Shown here: in pieces, positions 1 to 11,092 of the stretch | Layout of the letters: every line of letters starts with the position of its first letter | Position numbering within the stretch: the first letter of the stretch is position 1 | Assembly (NCBI RefSeq): GCF_001638985.1 | Contig: NW_017265135.1 | Span: 2,719,223 to 2,783,222, forward strand | DNA: 64,000 bases | Direction of reading: 5' to 3' | Origin: Phycomyces blakesleeanus NRRL 1555(-) | Taxonomy: Eukaryota > Mucoromycota > Mucoromycetes > Mucorales > Phycomycetaceae | Made by a program: the position numbers and the translations under genes | The notes under the pieces: generated by a model | Told to the model about the DNA's origin: nothing | The model's input: only the letters and a program-made list of their open reading frames with translations | Databases searched by the model: none

Positions 1-477
1 AGACTATTCTCGGTTTGATAATTTAGAACCGTAAGACCGGTTTATGATTTTGCTGATGTGTTACTCGCTGTAATAATACCCAAAAATACTTATAATGAAT
101 ATTATTCATCTTGGGCAGTTTACTGTCAATAATAAAGGAGGTTTGAAATGCATATAATTCTTCTTGAGAATGTATTTTGCGTAGCCAATGGACAAGAGCC
201 AAGATATATATAAAAAAGATGTGTTTGTCCAGAATCTCCTTAATGATACCCATTTTCTTTCACGCCCCTATATTTACTTCTTTTACTTATCCATTGTACA
301 CTATATTACCCTTAATACCACCAACAATTGATAATAGATCCCCAAAAGAGAAAGGTTAGCAAAGGAGATGAAGGTCTCTAGAGGGACACACTTCTGGTTC
401 TGATTCTTTTGTTTTGGGGGGGTTTTTTTTTGGCTTTGTTTGTTTGTCTGCTTACAGAAAGAAAGAGAAAATACGCT
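1..477. other. No recognisable gene
   Basis: AT-rich sequence with only short open frames that match nothing I recognise. A T/G-rich tract (about 405-460) lies just beyond the NOT2 stop codon and may belong to its 3' flank. Confidence 0.5.
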
Positions 478-1852
478 CTAGATCATGACACCTCTATTAG
501 CAGTAGCTGAGCCCTGGTGTTGCTGTGGTGGCTGCGATTGCGATTGTGGTGGTCGTTCCTCGAGCATATCCCATGAGAGTGTCCATTCCCTCTTTACCTT
601 TTGCCACACTGCTGGGTCGAAGAAAGAGAAAATTCCTCTTTCTATCGCACCTGCAGGCGTTCTTCGGAACACAGATACAGGTCGTCCATTATCATCCGCC
701 TCTTTTGTTAACCACAGACCCAACTCCTTGTGATAGCGCCAATTTCGGTTGTAGCTGGATAATATGTGAATTTGATGGAACTTTGGTCTCATCGAACCAT
801 GCAACTTACAGTTCCTGTGCGGCTGCTTCGTGGGCAATGTCGTTGGGCATTGAGTAAAATACGTAAAAGAGTACATCTTCTGAAAATGTCCTCATTCGCA
901 TGTGAGCGTCTGGCGTTGCTTTTACACTCCGGTAACAAGATGGTAGATAGTAGCCAGGCTCAACATTGAGTCCTGGTGGTGTCTGAGTATCCGACCACGG
1001 AGATACAAACGTGGAGTAGATTGTACTAAACTCGTCCGCTTGCTTAGTTGACATAAAAGCCAATAGAAAAAAAAACAAATCTACTCACTCTGCCGTGTTC
1101 AGATCAAGACCGAGTGTTGTCAGATCACTGCCCAATGCCAGCATACTCCTATCAGGATCTGTCATCCGTATTACACCTAATAGACCGAGTAAACCGTAGG
1201 GATCTGCTTCACCCTGTTCACTCCAACTTGGTGCATTTTCATTCTCCTTTCCTGCCTCTCTGCTTTCCATAGTCTTCCTTGACCCTGGCGCGAGCTGCGG
1301 TAATGACGTGTCTTGGCGTCCTTGTAGCTAGACAGGACTTGAGTTGAGGTCCAAAAGATTGCTTTGAGGACTTACCCATTGGGCTGTCTCCATTGCCCCA
1401 CTCTTTGCTCCATACTGCTTATTGCCTTCCCGTGGGCCAGAATACTCTCTCCAGGGTTCTGGTTTACCATTCATCGGACTTGGTTCATTTGCTATCGCGT
1501 TACCAAATGCGTTGTCAGGGTTTCGAAGTGCTGGGAAGTCATCTACAGAGAATGACCTCGGACCCAGACCACGCCCAAGTTGATCAGTTGGCAACGGAAA
1601 TCCATTTGGTGGTGTTTGATATGCCATGGATGATGAGTTTTGCATGCCATAATCATTCATAGCCATTCCGTTGCCTATCAAGGTTTCCTGAAGGTGGTTT
1701 GCGTTTACATTCGTTCCAGCTGTGGATGCGTAGCTTGCTAGGCGACCCGAGGGCATTGGTCCTGTTGTTGCGGGATTGCCTCTATTGCTTGTCGGAGGAG
1801 TACCAAGGGCGGGAAATTCATTGAGATCGACTCCAGGAGTTTGACGGAACAT
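478..1852 (-). CDS. NOT2: CCR4-NOT complex subunit NOT2 (CNOT2/Cdc36 family)
   Basis: Scaffold subunit of the CCR4-NOT deadenylase complex, which acts in cytoplasmic mRNA decay and in transcription control. Four exons are supported: 1852-1376, 1327-1089, 1025-810 and 754-478, giving about 402 aa. The introns are 48-64 nt with GTAAGT/GTGAGT donors and TAG or CAG acceptors. Splicing removes an in-frame TAG at 1330-1328. The N-terminal ~180 residues are Gly/Asn/Ser/Pro-rich, as is usual for the family. The NOT2/3/5 domain then follows, with 'GLLGLLGVIRMTDPD', 'LALGSDLTTLGLDLN', 'FVSPWSD', 'LFYVFYSMPNDIAHEAAAQE' and 'NRNWRYHKELGLWLTKE'. These are hallmark blocks of NOT2 rather than NOT3/5. The C-terminus is a Gln/Pro/Ser-rich tail. 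The gene is head-to-head with the CX9C gene, 312 bp between start codons. The start could lie further upstream, because the N-terminus is poorly conserved. Confidence 0.93.
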
Positions 1853-2164
1853 TTCAATGGATTCACTTGATTGTATTTTTATTATTATTTTTTACTTTCT
1901 GTCTGTGAAAAGTAGAAGAGAAAGAAGGATGGTTTCTGGGATAGGCACAATTCTGAGTGACGTAACCGGTGTAAATAGCGGTACCACTGTTTCTGGCAAT
2001 TCATCATGGGCTTAATTTCACAGCCCATCTTTGAGGTTTTTGGTTTGCAGAATATAGGGTTTTCTTCAATCGGAGGATTGTGACTTGCTACACGATCCCC
2101 TTCTTCTAATTTTAAGTTACCGTATTGGTCTGTAAACAATTCTCTCAAAATATAGATCTCTATT

Positions 2165-2789
2165 ATGACAGAAAATAAGGGTTCCGCACGCGATTATGTA
2201 GAATCCTACGTCAAGGAGAGTCAACCAGATGTCGATGGATACCTTTCTGAACAGCAGCCGCAATACGACCCCACCAAAGCACCTACACAAGCATCCTCCT
2301 CTTCCTCCAAACCAAACACTTCTCCAGCTCCCACTCCTTCTCAGCAATTCAAACTTCATCTCCCCACAGTCAATCCGATCCAGACTAATGAGACTCCTAA
2401 AGACGAACAGAAATTAAAGGATCAAAATAACCCTAAAATAGAATGGGCAGTCCGTGATTTTATGGATCAGAAGAGAGAGATTCACGAAACAGCCTTGGAG
2501 AACTGTGCTGATCTTCATGAAGAGCTTTTTACCTGTTTTAAGGACGGTAGTTGGTGGGATAAGGCAAAAATGTGTGAAGATCAGAAACAACGCTTTTGGA
2601 CTTGTTATCACCAGCAGAAGGTTGGTGTATAATAATTCAGAAAGACACTAAATCTGACATGCAAAATTGGATTAGAAATTTCTCAAGGCTGTAAATTACA
2701 AAGGAGCCGGTACAACTCCCGAGGAGAATGACATTAACCTCTACAAAGCAATGCGGTTACGCCCCGAGGATGCTGAAAAGTCAGAATAG
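2165..2789 (+). CDS. Twin CX9C (CHCH-type) protein, probably mitochondrial intermembrane space
   Basis: A small protein of about 189-191 aa with a Ser/Pro/Gln-rich N-terminal half and two CX9C motifs near the C-terminus ('CADLHEELFTC' and 'CEDQKQRFWTC'). This is the twin-CX9C signature of proteins oxidised and trapped by Mia40 in the mitochondrial intermembrane space. Exon 1 begins at 2165. Exon 2 (2676-2789) adds 'KFLKAVNYKGAG', which continues the conserved end of the second helix. Two in-phase donors are possible: GTTGGT at 2621 or GTATAA at 2627. The first gives the spacing 'HQQK|KFLK', which fits the helix better. No classical presequence is seen, as expected for Mia40 substrates. Which CX9C family it belongs to (assembly factor or other) cannot be settled by eye. 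Confidence 0.82.
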
Positions 2790-2973
2790 ATTACTACAAA
2801 CTTTTCTTTCCTTCTTTTTGGAGTGATGTCTACATTTGTATATTAGTTTTATTGTAAAATACCGATCTCTCAAAAAAAATATGAAGAAATGGCCCGAAGA
2901 ATGAAAAGCTTGAACAAACAAGTATCGAGACAGATTGAAATAGTATGATAGTCTCGGTGGTTTTTGCTATAGA

Positions 2974-2980
2974 TATATAA
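2974..2980 (+). promoter_or_regulatory. TATA box of the chitin deacetylase gene
   Basis: TATATAA followed by AAGC lies 104 bp upstream of the ATG at 3084, a plausible distance for a strongly transcribed fungal gene. Inferred from position and consensus only. Confidence 0.4.
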
Positions 2981-3083
2981 AAGCACAATTGAACGCTTAT
3001 TACTGAAATTACTTTCTTTTATAACATACGTATATCTCTTGAATAAGAATATTCCCTATCTATCTAATAACGTTTAATACATC

Positions 3084-4870
3084 ATGGTAAAGCCTATATT
3101 CTTGCTTGGCATGGTTGCCACATTTGCTCTCTTGGCGAAAGCCTCTCCTCATGACAATTGGGATGGTGATGATAATGACTGGAAACACAAGGATATCAAG
3201 GAACATCACGACTGGGATGACCATGATGACTGGGATCATGGAGATCACCACGATGATTGGGACCACAAGGACATAGATGAATACAAAGATTGGGATCACG
3301 ACGATCATCATGACGACTGGAGCCACAAAGATCATGATGATTGGGAAGAAGATGATGATGACAATAAAGATGATGATTACAAGACAGGCAAGGGCAAGGG
3401 CAAAGGTCGAAAAGACGATGAGGATGACGAAGATGACGAAGATGATAAAGATGAAAGCAAGAACAAGAACAAGAACAAGAACAAGGGCAAGGGCAAAGGT
3501 CGAAAAGACGATGAGGATGACGAAGATGACGAAGATGATAAAGATGAAAGCAAGAACAAGAACAAGAACAAGAACAAGGGCAAGGGCAAGAGCAAGAGCA
3601 AGAGCAAGAGCGAAGGTGAAAAAGACGATGAAGATGACGACGATGATAAAAATGAGGGCAAGAACAAAAACAAGGATAAAGGCAAAGGCAAAGGCAAAGA
3701 AGCTGAACATGACGATGATGAAGTTCCAATCATGCGAAATATTCTTCCTGTTGAGGCACCTAATTTCCTTCCAGACTTTGATACTCTAAACCTGTTCCCT
3801 AGAATACCTCCTAAAGGTCCCATCTTAAAGAAGTCCAAGCTTCAACTCAAGGATTATCCTCCAACATGGGCCACTCCACCTGTTGATGGACCTGACATCG
3901 AAAAGGTTTTGGAATCCATTGACTGGGAATACGTTCCCAATATACCTGTCCGAAATTCAACTAGTTCCGGGGATCTAGATATGTCAAAGTATGATGTCTT
4001 GGTTGACGATAGCTGCTGGTGGTCTGCCACTGGATGTGTGGAACCAAAATTAGATTATCTTCCAGTGGATATTTACGAATGTCCAGCTCCGGGTCATTTT
4101 GGTTTGGTAATTTATTGAAAAATGCAAATACACGAATAGGAAACTAAAGAATTGACTTAGACCTACGATGATGGACCTATGGTACCAAACAAGTCTGAAG
4201 ATTCGAGCAGTGATTCCTGGGAAGAACCTGATCTTTACAAGTTCCTTAATGAGAATGATCAAAAAGCTACTTTGTTCTGTAAGTATACAGCTTTACAACC
4301 GGGATTCATATGTTTATTTATTTATTTTTACTTTTGTGACATATAGATGTTGGCTCCAATGTGGCCCTTTACCCTGACATTGCTAAACGTGCCATAGATA
4401 GTGGACATGATATTTGCCTCCACACGTGGTCTCACCCTCCAATGACTACCAGAACAAACGAGCAGATTGTTGCTGAGCTATACTGGAATCTGCGTGCCAT
4501 TAAAGAAGCTACTGGTATTACATCTAAGTGCTGGCGCCCTCCTTATGGCGACGTAGATGACCGAGTACGTGGAATTGCTCACCAGATGGGACTTCGGACA
4601 GTTCTCTGGACCCGAGACTCACAAGATTGGCAACTTGATTCCCCCGGAAGTACACTTACCCCCAAAGATGTGGATGGATATTTTGAACAGTGGATCGCCG
4701 ATCAAGTTGCCGGAAAGAATAATGATAATGGCCATATCGGACTACAGCATGAACTTTCTGATACAACTGTACGTGTAGCTATGAAGTGGCTTCCTCGTAT
4801 GCAAGAAGCATTTAATGTTACCACAGTACATCAGTGTTTGAAAATGGAAAAGCCTTACTGGGAGAGTTAG
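3084..4870 (+). CDS. Secreted chitin deacetylase (CE4/NodB) with a long Asp/His/Lys/Asn-rich N-terminal region
   Basis: Removes acetyl groups from chitin to make chitosan, a major Mucoromycota wall polymer. Exons 3084-4106, 4161-4278 and 4347-4870 give about 554 aa. Residues 1-20 form a signal peptide ending near 'AKASP'. Residues ~22-95 are packed with Asp, His and Trp ('HDDWDHGDHHDDWDHKD'). Residues ~96-215 alternate acidic runs with KNKNKN/KGKGK runs and include a 31-residue tandem repeat. The NodB domain follows. It shows TYDDGP (motif 1, base and metal Asp), HTWSH (motif 2, metal His pair), RPPYGD (motif 3), DSQDW (motif 4) and 'IGLQHE' (motif 5), so it looks catalytically complete. Intron 1 ends immediately before the TYDDGP codons. 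The low-complexity region is not part of any standard chitin deacetylase and may bind metal or wall polymer (inference). Confidence 0.92.
3408..3593 (+). repeat. 93-bp in-frame tandem duplication inside the chitin deacetylase gene
   Basis: Two nearly identical units begin at 3408 and 3501. Each encodes 31 residues: Arg-Lys, an acidic D/E block, then KNKNKN and KGKGKG. A third, diverged unit continues to about 3700. The period is a multiple of three, so length changes keep the frame. Confidence 0.85.
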
Positions 4871-5072
4871 GCATATATTCCCCTTTTGTTGATAAATTTA
4901 CTTTATTGGATTTGTACAACCAAAAATAACCATCTCTAAAATACACTTTTGTTTCGTTTTTTTTTATATTAATAAAAATAATAATCAACATGTAACTCAT
5001 ACAATAATTCATCTAATAATTTAATTATACTCGTTATTCTTTAATAATTATAAGAAGAATAGTGAAAAAGAT

Positions 5073-5462
5073 TGGTGTAGACAGACTAAAAGTTCGAAAA
5101 AGGCCAAAAAAACAAGAGCAAAATCTTAAGTCATAACATTGGGCAAATCTTTAATCGATTTTAATTAGTTAGTCTTCTTCCATGGCCACTAGGATTGAGA
5201 ATAGAAGCATTTTTATGGAGACGTGCCATATAATGATAGGTTTGGGAAAACTCGCAATAAAAGGTTCTCACTTAATTACAGAGACGGGATTATATGCACA
5301 ATTTTATCTAATATGTATTTGGAACTAATTTTGAACTTTGTTTTTTTTTTTAAAAAAAAAAAGGTGTGGACAGTCATAAATTAGTCTGATCGACTAAGTT
5401 CTGGATGAAGTTGTTTTACCCTTTTTTGCCCCTTTTTTTGAACTTTTAGTCTGTCCACACCA
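5073..5462. mobile_element. MITE-like element with ~25-bp terminal inverted repeats
   Basis: The left end (TGGTGTAGACAGACTAAAAG, from 5073) is the near-perfect reverse complement of the right end (CTTTTAGTCTGTCCACACCA, to 5462), with one mismatch over 20 bases and further partial pairing inward. Both ends are flanked by GAT (5070-5072 and 5463-5465), a possible 3-bp target duplication. There is no coding capacity over 390 bp. An internal copy of the end motif ('GGTGTGGACAGTC', near 5364) suggests an internal rearrangement or a nested end. The superfamily is not assigned. Confidence 0.75.
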
Positions 5463-5543
5463 GATGTATTGATATTTAAATGACGATAGTTTATCAGTCA
5501 ATTTCAGTCTGCTTACTGTTTGCTGACTCAACAGGTTTCTAAA

Positions 5544-5550
5544 ATATAAA
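5544..5550 (+). promoter_or_regulatory. TATA-like box of the extradiol dioxygenase gene
   Basis: ATATAAA followed by AGG lies 130-136 bp upstream of the chosen ATG (5680) and about 90 bp upstream of the alternative ATG (5638). Consensus-based inference. Confidence 0.35.
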
Positions 5551-5679
5551 AGGCAAAAATTATAGTTTTTGAGCGCGGCTGACCGGCCAATTCGCGGATA
5601 TATTCATCCGGACAAGCGCTATTCCACCGAGTATTTAATGAAGCTCAAATCAAACCTCATTCCTTCATTCACATTCAAC

Positions 5680-6972
5680 ATGACCTCAGTTTCAACTATC
5701 AAAAGAGCTCCTGTATTCTTCATTTCTCATGGAGGTAAGTTAATTGCTTGGAATAAGTTTATTTGGCTCATATCTATATAGGCCCTACCTTGTTGGAAGA
5801 TAAAGGCAAACCAGTAAGACTGAATATACCCAATATTGTCAACTTCAAGTTATATTGATTAACTTTTTCTTTTTTGTGCTTTAGGGAGAGTTTTACACCT
5901 GGCTTGGAAAATATATTAAGAATGTCATAAAGCCCAAGGCAATTGTGGTTATAAGCGCACATTGGCAAGGGAAAGGGAAATCAGGGATTTCTGGTGAGAC
6001 TTAGAATAAAAATAGAGGATAGATTATAGTTTCATACTCATTTATATTAACATATATGTATATTAATATTGATTAATTTATTACAGTGGACTCTTCTACA
6101 AAACCTGAACTTATCTACGATTTTTATGGCTTCCCAAAACATTTTTACTCGGAAACTTGGGACCAGCTAGGAGAACCTGAATTGGCTTCCCGTATTGTAG
6201 GAATGCTTAAAAAGGTAATTAATTTTGTGGGGAATATTCTAGATTATAGCTAAAACAATGTTTCTAGTCGGGTATTCAAGCTACCGCCGAACGTTACGGC
6301 AATGATCACGGAGTCTGGGTACCTCTGAAACGTGCCATGAGAGAAACTGGTGGGATTCCCATTGTTGAAGTTTCTACCTTTAGTCATGAGAATATGACAA
6401 TGCACATTAGTATGGGAGAAGCGTTAGCACCTTTGAGGTAAAGACATATACATATACGTGTGTGTGGCCGGGTAGCAATTATAACTTACTCCATGTCTTC
6501 AAAAAGAGACGAAAATATCCTGATAATTGGCAGTGGGAGTGCTGTTCACAACCTACGCCTCCTGTGGTCTTATGGAGACAAGCCATCTCCAAAATATGCG
6601 ATTGATTTCGACCGTACAATGGAGAAATATGCATGTACTCTTAAGGCAAGTAGATTAGATATAAATTTATTAAACAAGAAATTCTTATTTTGAATGTCTT
6701 TTTTTTTCTTGAACAAATATTTTCAGGGTGGGGAGCGTAATAAGGCAGCAAGCACATTGGACCAACACCCAAACTTCAGAGACTGTCACCCTACAGCAGA
6801 ACATTTGGTACCCTTCCATGTTGCCCTCGGTGCAGCAGGTGAAGATAAAGGAATTAAGCTTTTGGAAGATTACTTTTCTACTATATCCTGGGGATGCTAT
6901 GGCTTTGGTTTACCTGAAGACCTCAGGGTTCCACAGTACTCAAATGGTTTCAAATATCACGATGAACTTTGA
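5680..6972 (+). CDS. LigB-type extradiol ring-cleavage dioxygenase (4,5-DOPA dioxygenase-like)
   Basis: Predicted class III non-haem dioxygenase opening catechol-type rings. The DODA subgroup acts on DOPA in pigment synthesis, but the substrate here is unknown. Seven exons (5680-5734, 5782-5813, 5885-5993, 6087-6214, 6268-6437, 6507-6645, 6727-6972) give 292 aa, close to the family norm. Active-site signatures are 'FFISHGGPTL' (metal His), 'VVISAHWQ', 'GNDHGVWVPL' and 'PTAEHLVPFHVALGAA' (C-terminal His). The sixth intron uses a GC donor (AAG|GCAAGT at 6646); using the nearby GT instead shifts the frame to a stop. ATG 5680 is preferred because it has A at -3. An upstream in-frame ATG at 5638 has a poor context but would add 14 residues. 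Confidence 0.9.
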
Positions 6973-7064
6973 ACTTTTCTATAAACATATCCACACAATT
7001 TTCTGCACGTAATAAAATAAAACACAAAACATCATATTATATTATATTATTATATATGTAAGCT

Positions 7065-8601
7065 TCATTTACTAGAAAATGGGTCAGATTCCCAATTGTG
7101 TAGGCCTAGGCCTTGCTGGAATATTATAGTTCGAATGCGGTTTTCCACATCAACTACATCAATTTCATAAAACTCTAACATTCGTTCAGAAAGTTTCTTG
7201 CTCACAATAGGCTGTGCATAGTCCTTGTCCTTTAGTGGAATAGGAGGTAGGGTAGAGAAGACCTAATGGCCAAATAAAGAATAAAAAGGAAAGTGAAAGA
7301 AATTTAGCATTCATTTCCACAGTTATGGTTATTTAAGTATCACCTCTCTCGCAAGTTTGTAATCAAACCCTTCCTCTGGAATATACTTTGAGGTCATATT
7401 CTCGAGAATATTCTCAATGGATCCATATTTTTGTATGTGCTGAAGGGCACGTATAGGTCCAATTCCTTTAATTTTTGTCGAGAAATCAGTCCCACACAAA
7501 ATACACATGTCCATAAAGCTTTCTTTTGTCAATCCAAGCTCCCGGCGTGCAACAATAGGGTCAATCATAAAAGAGTCTTTTCCTTTAGAGAAAAAGTGTC
7601 GTATTATTGGTGTATCTCCAAAAACAATAGTATCTAGGTCTAATATTGTTCAGCAAAAGCTTTCTCTCTCTCTCTTTGACATTCAGTCTACCTTCTGACA
7701 CTGTGGCACTTGTTCTATTCGTCTTTCCGAGATGAGCGCACATCGCCTCGGCCTCATGGTCTTCACAGGAGAAGCACAGGTGCCCTTGAGACTCCAAGAA
7801 AAACTGGCACTCTTCTCGCAACTGCTGAGTTACCCGAATAGATCTTTTCTCTAATTAATCTGGTGAGTTCGTATGTTAAAGGAAGTCAAGTGGGAATTAG
7901 TTACCGAGAGAAGAGAGGAGATATTCATTTTCTACCATCAATGGACTCAAAAAAGACTTTACACTATTCAATTGATCTTGTACAATGGTTGACATAGTAT
8001 CCCGTTCCTTTGCTGTAAGATTCCGTACTGTTTGCGTGTACTTTTCACGATCTTCTGATAACACCGCTGCTTGATTGATACCATCAGCCCATTCCGATAG
8101 CTTCGCCTCAAGTGAAGGTTTATCTGCTTTCTCGACAATATTTTTATTTACCTGGGCATGAGCATCGGTAAGTGTATCTTGTGTCTGATCTAGACGAGCT
8201 AGAATTCGTATAACTGCATCATTCGATAAAGATTCTTTATTTGATGAAGACTGAAACAAAGCATCTAATCGTAGATTCCGTTCCACCTCGAATAAAAGCG
8301 AATGATCTACTTTGTTTCTAGCACGATCCCGTCGATCTAGCTCAAGTTTCTTTGCAGGTATCCGAGAAGCGCCATCAAAAATAAAAATTGGCTTTATATT
8401 GTTGATCTCACAAAATCGTGCAAGCATAAAAAATCCAAAGATGTGTTTGTGGGGATGAGGCTCATCTCCATATATGAACTTGCTTAAATTACAGCTTGCA
8501 TCAATTGCAACTGTTTGATGAGCTAATTCGTTTGCATTAACTGTTTGAATTGATTTGGGAGCAAATCGCGCCAGTAGACCTGTCAATCCTCGAACACCCA
8601 T
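7065..8601 (-). CDS. FEN1/Rad2-XPG family structure-specific nuclease
   Basis: A 5' flap/exonuclease-type enzyme of DNA replication or repair. Exons 8601-7905, 7850-7692, 7639-7344 and 7262-7065 give about 449 aa. The N-region begins 'MGVRGLTGLLARFAPKSI', with catalytic-type acids in 'AIDASCNL' and 'FIFDGASRIPAKK'. A Ser/Gln-rich segment of about 90 residues separates it from the I-region. The I-region has 'CEDHEAEAMCAHL' and 'SEDLDTIVFG', whose Glu-Asp pair is created only by splicing across intron 2. The helix-hairpin region is 'LCGTDFSTKIKGIGPIRAL'. The motifs match FEN1 better than EXO1 or XPG. No PCNA-binding QxxLxxFF box is seen at the C-terminus, so it may be a paralogue with a separate role, for example organellar. 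Substrate preference cannot be told from sequence. Confidence 0.85.
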
Positions 8602-10850
8602 GTAATTAAAAAAAAAGTATGGGAAGCTGGTTAGAGTTATTTAGTATTCATTTTTTCTTTATTGTTTACAATTTTTATGGAAATTGTATTTTTTGAAATA
8701 TGCTCACATTTTCAAAGTAACATAAAATAAGATACAAACTACTTTTTTTTATAATAAACAAAAGATAGACTGAATAAACATTTAGTATTTTTAATAGGTT
8801 ATAGTACTTCTCCTCGTACTGAAATTAGCAGTATTTAGTAATATATATAAATAATATACCTAAAATTTAGGAGAGAAACATGAGACACAACTACTGACTA
8901 TATATATGGAAAATATTATTGCCAAAAAACTCTTTCATCGGCCACTTGCAATTAAAAAAAAAATGATACTGTTTTGCTACTGCAGAATTTAGACAGTAAA
9001 ACATTGTTATTCCAACTTTAGATCATATGATTTGGGTATTCTAACATAGCTTAACTGATCTTTATTTATTTACCAATTTCTACAAATATATCAATATTAA
9101 AAGGAGAAAGATGAATAAATAAAGAATATTCAACTACTTACCACTTATAGTATATATTAGTTAACAGTTTTAATAATTATAGTAACAACAATCTTGTATT
9201 ATTAAGTTTTTTTTTATTAATCAAAATAATTAATTTAAGATCTTTGATTTTTTCATTTGAGCTAGTTTAATATGCATTTCTAGTAATTAACATTTATGAT
9301 CAATTAGTATCTAAACAGTAGTAATACAGTTAACATATAGAGTCATAAATATAAATGATATTTAGTATCAAATTAGTTTTAAATAGTATTCACTAAATAA
9401 AATAAAAAATATTCTATATAACTGCACTATATTATATTTTTAATATCAAAATTTATTTTATAGTGATATTTAATATATGATTAATTATATAATATAGTTG
9501 CAGTTCCAATGAAGTATTAGCATAGAAAGTAAATATGTTTATGAGTGTTGTAAATGAGTATTGACTACTGCTGTAATTGAGAATAAGTCTGAAAGAAATA
9601 ATATAAGGCCTCAGCTATTCCAGTCAAAGGTGTCTACTGATTACTTTATTATTTAATACACAGGTTTAGCATGCATGATAGTGATTATATTTCATATGAT
9701 GATATGTGGTATTTCAGGTACGAAACAATAGAAAAATAAAATATTTGATAATAGAGACGCATAGAAATACTTTGAGACTGTATATAAGTTGTCTTTATTC
9801 ATAAATAAAAAGTGTCCCTTTTTATAAGAAAACACAATCTGCTCTTGTCATTACGTCTTAGTTTCTTAAGGCTTTCTTCCTTTACTATATTTGGTTATTA
9901 GAGTGTATTTACTGCTTAACTAGTGTCGGTGTTACAATTATGACATCAAGTCATAAATCGTACTTCTTTAGCTCTTAGCTATTCTTTTCTCTTTTATACT
10001 AGAGCTTTAGGACTTCCTACTAAATTAGCTCCATATCGATCTGACACAGTTTACCCGGCAGTATGATATAATTATCTTAACAATCTTTAAGATATTATCT
10101 ACAGTACTAACTGTAATAATTATTGGGCTGATTACTTAATCGTTTATATATATTTTATACTGACAAGATGATAGCTACTACGCTATCCCAATATGAATAT
10201 GTTCTTATATGTGATAAATCCAACATCCGAGTGTCTGGATCACCACATGATATCCCCATAATATGGGATACATCAGTGGATTATTATAAGCATAATTATA
10301 ACTCATAAACACATTTACTTTCAATGTTAATACTTCATTGGGACTACACACATTTATATAATTAATCATACATTAATTATCCCAAGATCACGTTGCTCTG
10401 ATTAAGGCTCAGATAGGATCGATTACCTGACCCCAGTCATATAATTTTCCCAATCCAAAACAATATAAATAGCAGTAGTAGTTCAGTGTAGGAACCTAGT
10501 CAAACTTTGATACAAAATCCTTTCTCAATAAACAAAACCTACACAAGTTCTCACGAATCTTCATTCCTAATCTCAAATTTTCAATTCTTCCTCTTAAAAA
10601 CTTCTTCAACTTCAACCACCACAACAGACATTATATCAGATAAGACATTTAAATAAACATTCGAAGATAAATGGTGTAGATATCAATCACGATTTGATTA
10701 TAATGCAATTATCTTTTATCTACTATATTATTTTGTTTGTTTGATCATACTTCTTTAACCATACTTTATTATTAAGTATACTTTGTTGTCTGTTTTATCT
10801 TATGTCATTTTTGTGCTATGTTTTATATGCTACCACATAAATCATGTGAA
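8602..10850. other. AT-rich intergenic region, probable degenerate repeats
   Basis: No open frame of note on either strand. From about 9.7 to 10.65 kb the base composition is less extreme and the sequence resembles promoter/leader text, including a TATA-like run and a C/A-rich leader near 10.5 kb. This could be an old LTR fragment, but no terminal TG...CA ends or target duplication could be fixed. Confidence 0.4.
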
Positions 10851-10921
10851 GCCATGATAGTATAGTGGCAGTACGTCGCGTTGTGGCCGCGCTGACCCTG
10901 GTTCGATTCCAGGTCATGGCA
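10851..10921 (+). tRNA. tRNA-His (anticodon GTG)
   Basis: The acceptor arm GCCATGA (10851-10857) pairs perfectly with TCATGGC (10914-10920). The anticodon loop is TTGTGGC, with GTG. The T arm CCTGG-TTCGATT-CCAGG contains the B box, and A10921 is the discriminator base. There is no intron. A T6 run (10925-10930) follows as a Pol III terminator. The D loop is one base short of the usual form, and the first anticodon-stem pair is T-C, so one change from a functional parent is possible. The gene is isolated in a repeat-rich gap. Confidence 0.85.
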
Positions 10922-11092
10922 TCCTTTTTTCCTTATTCCCTCGAATAGAAGTTCCGAGTTGAGTATTATTTTTGTCAAGTCTCGATCTGGTTTTCTTTTC
11001 TGGAACTTGTAACTAAGTCGCAGGACCAATGTCGTTCCCGATCTGGGTTGGTCTTCCTTTTATTATAACAAAGTCAAAAGGTCAAACCCACT

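Noticed and set aside
1885..2148. Minus-strand open frame of 87 codons between NOT2 and the CX9C gene
   Set aside because: It sits in the shared divergent promoter, begins 16 bp from the opposing start codon and matches nothing. It could be a NOT2 leader exon, but no convincing splice to 1852 was found.
3060..3838. Long open frames antisense to and overlapping the chitin deacetylase repeat region
   Set aside because: They are low-complexity by-products of the D/E- and K/N-rich codons on the coding strand and have no start context or domain.
9703..10640. Possible solo LTR upstream of the tRNA-His gene
   Set aside because: The sequence has a promoter-like look, but no TG...CA ends, target duplication or convincing primer-binding site could be fixed.
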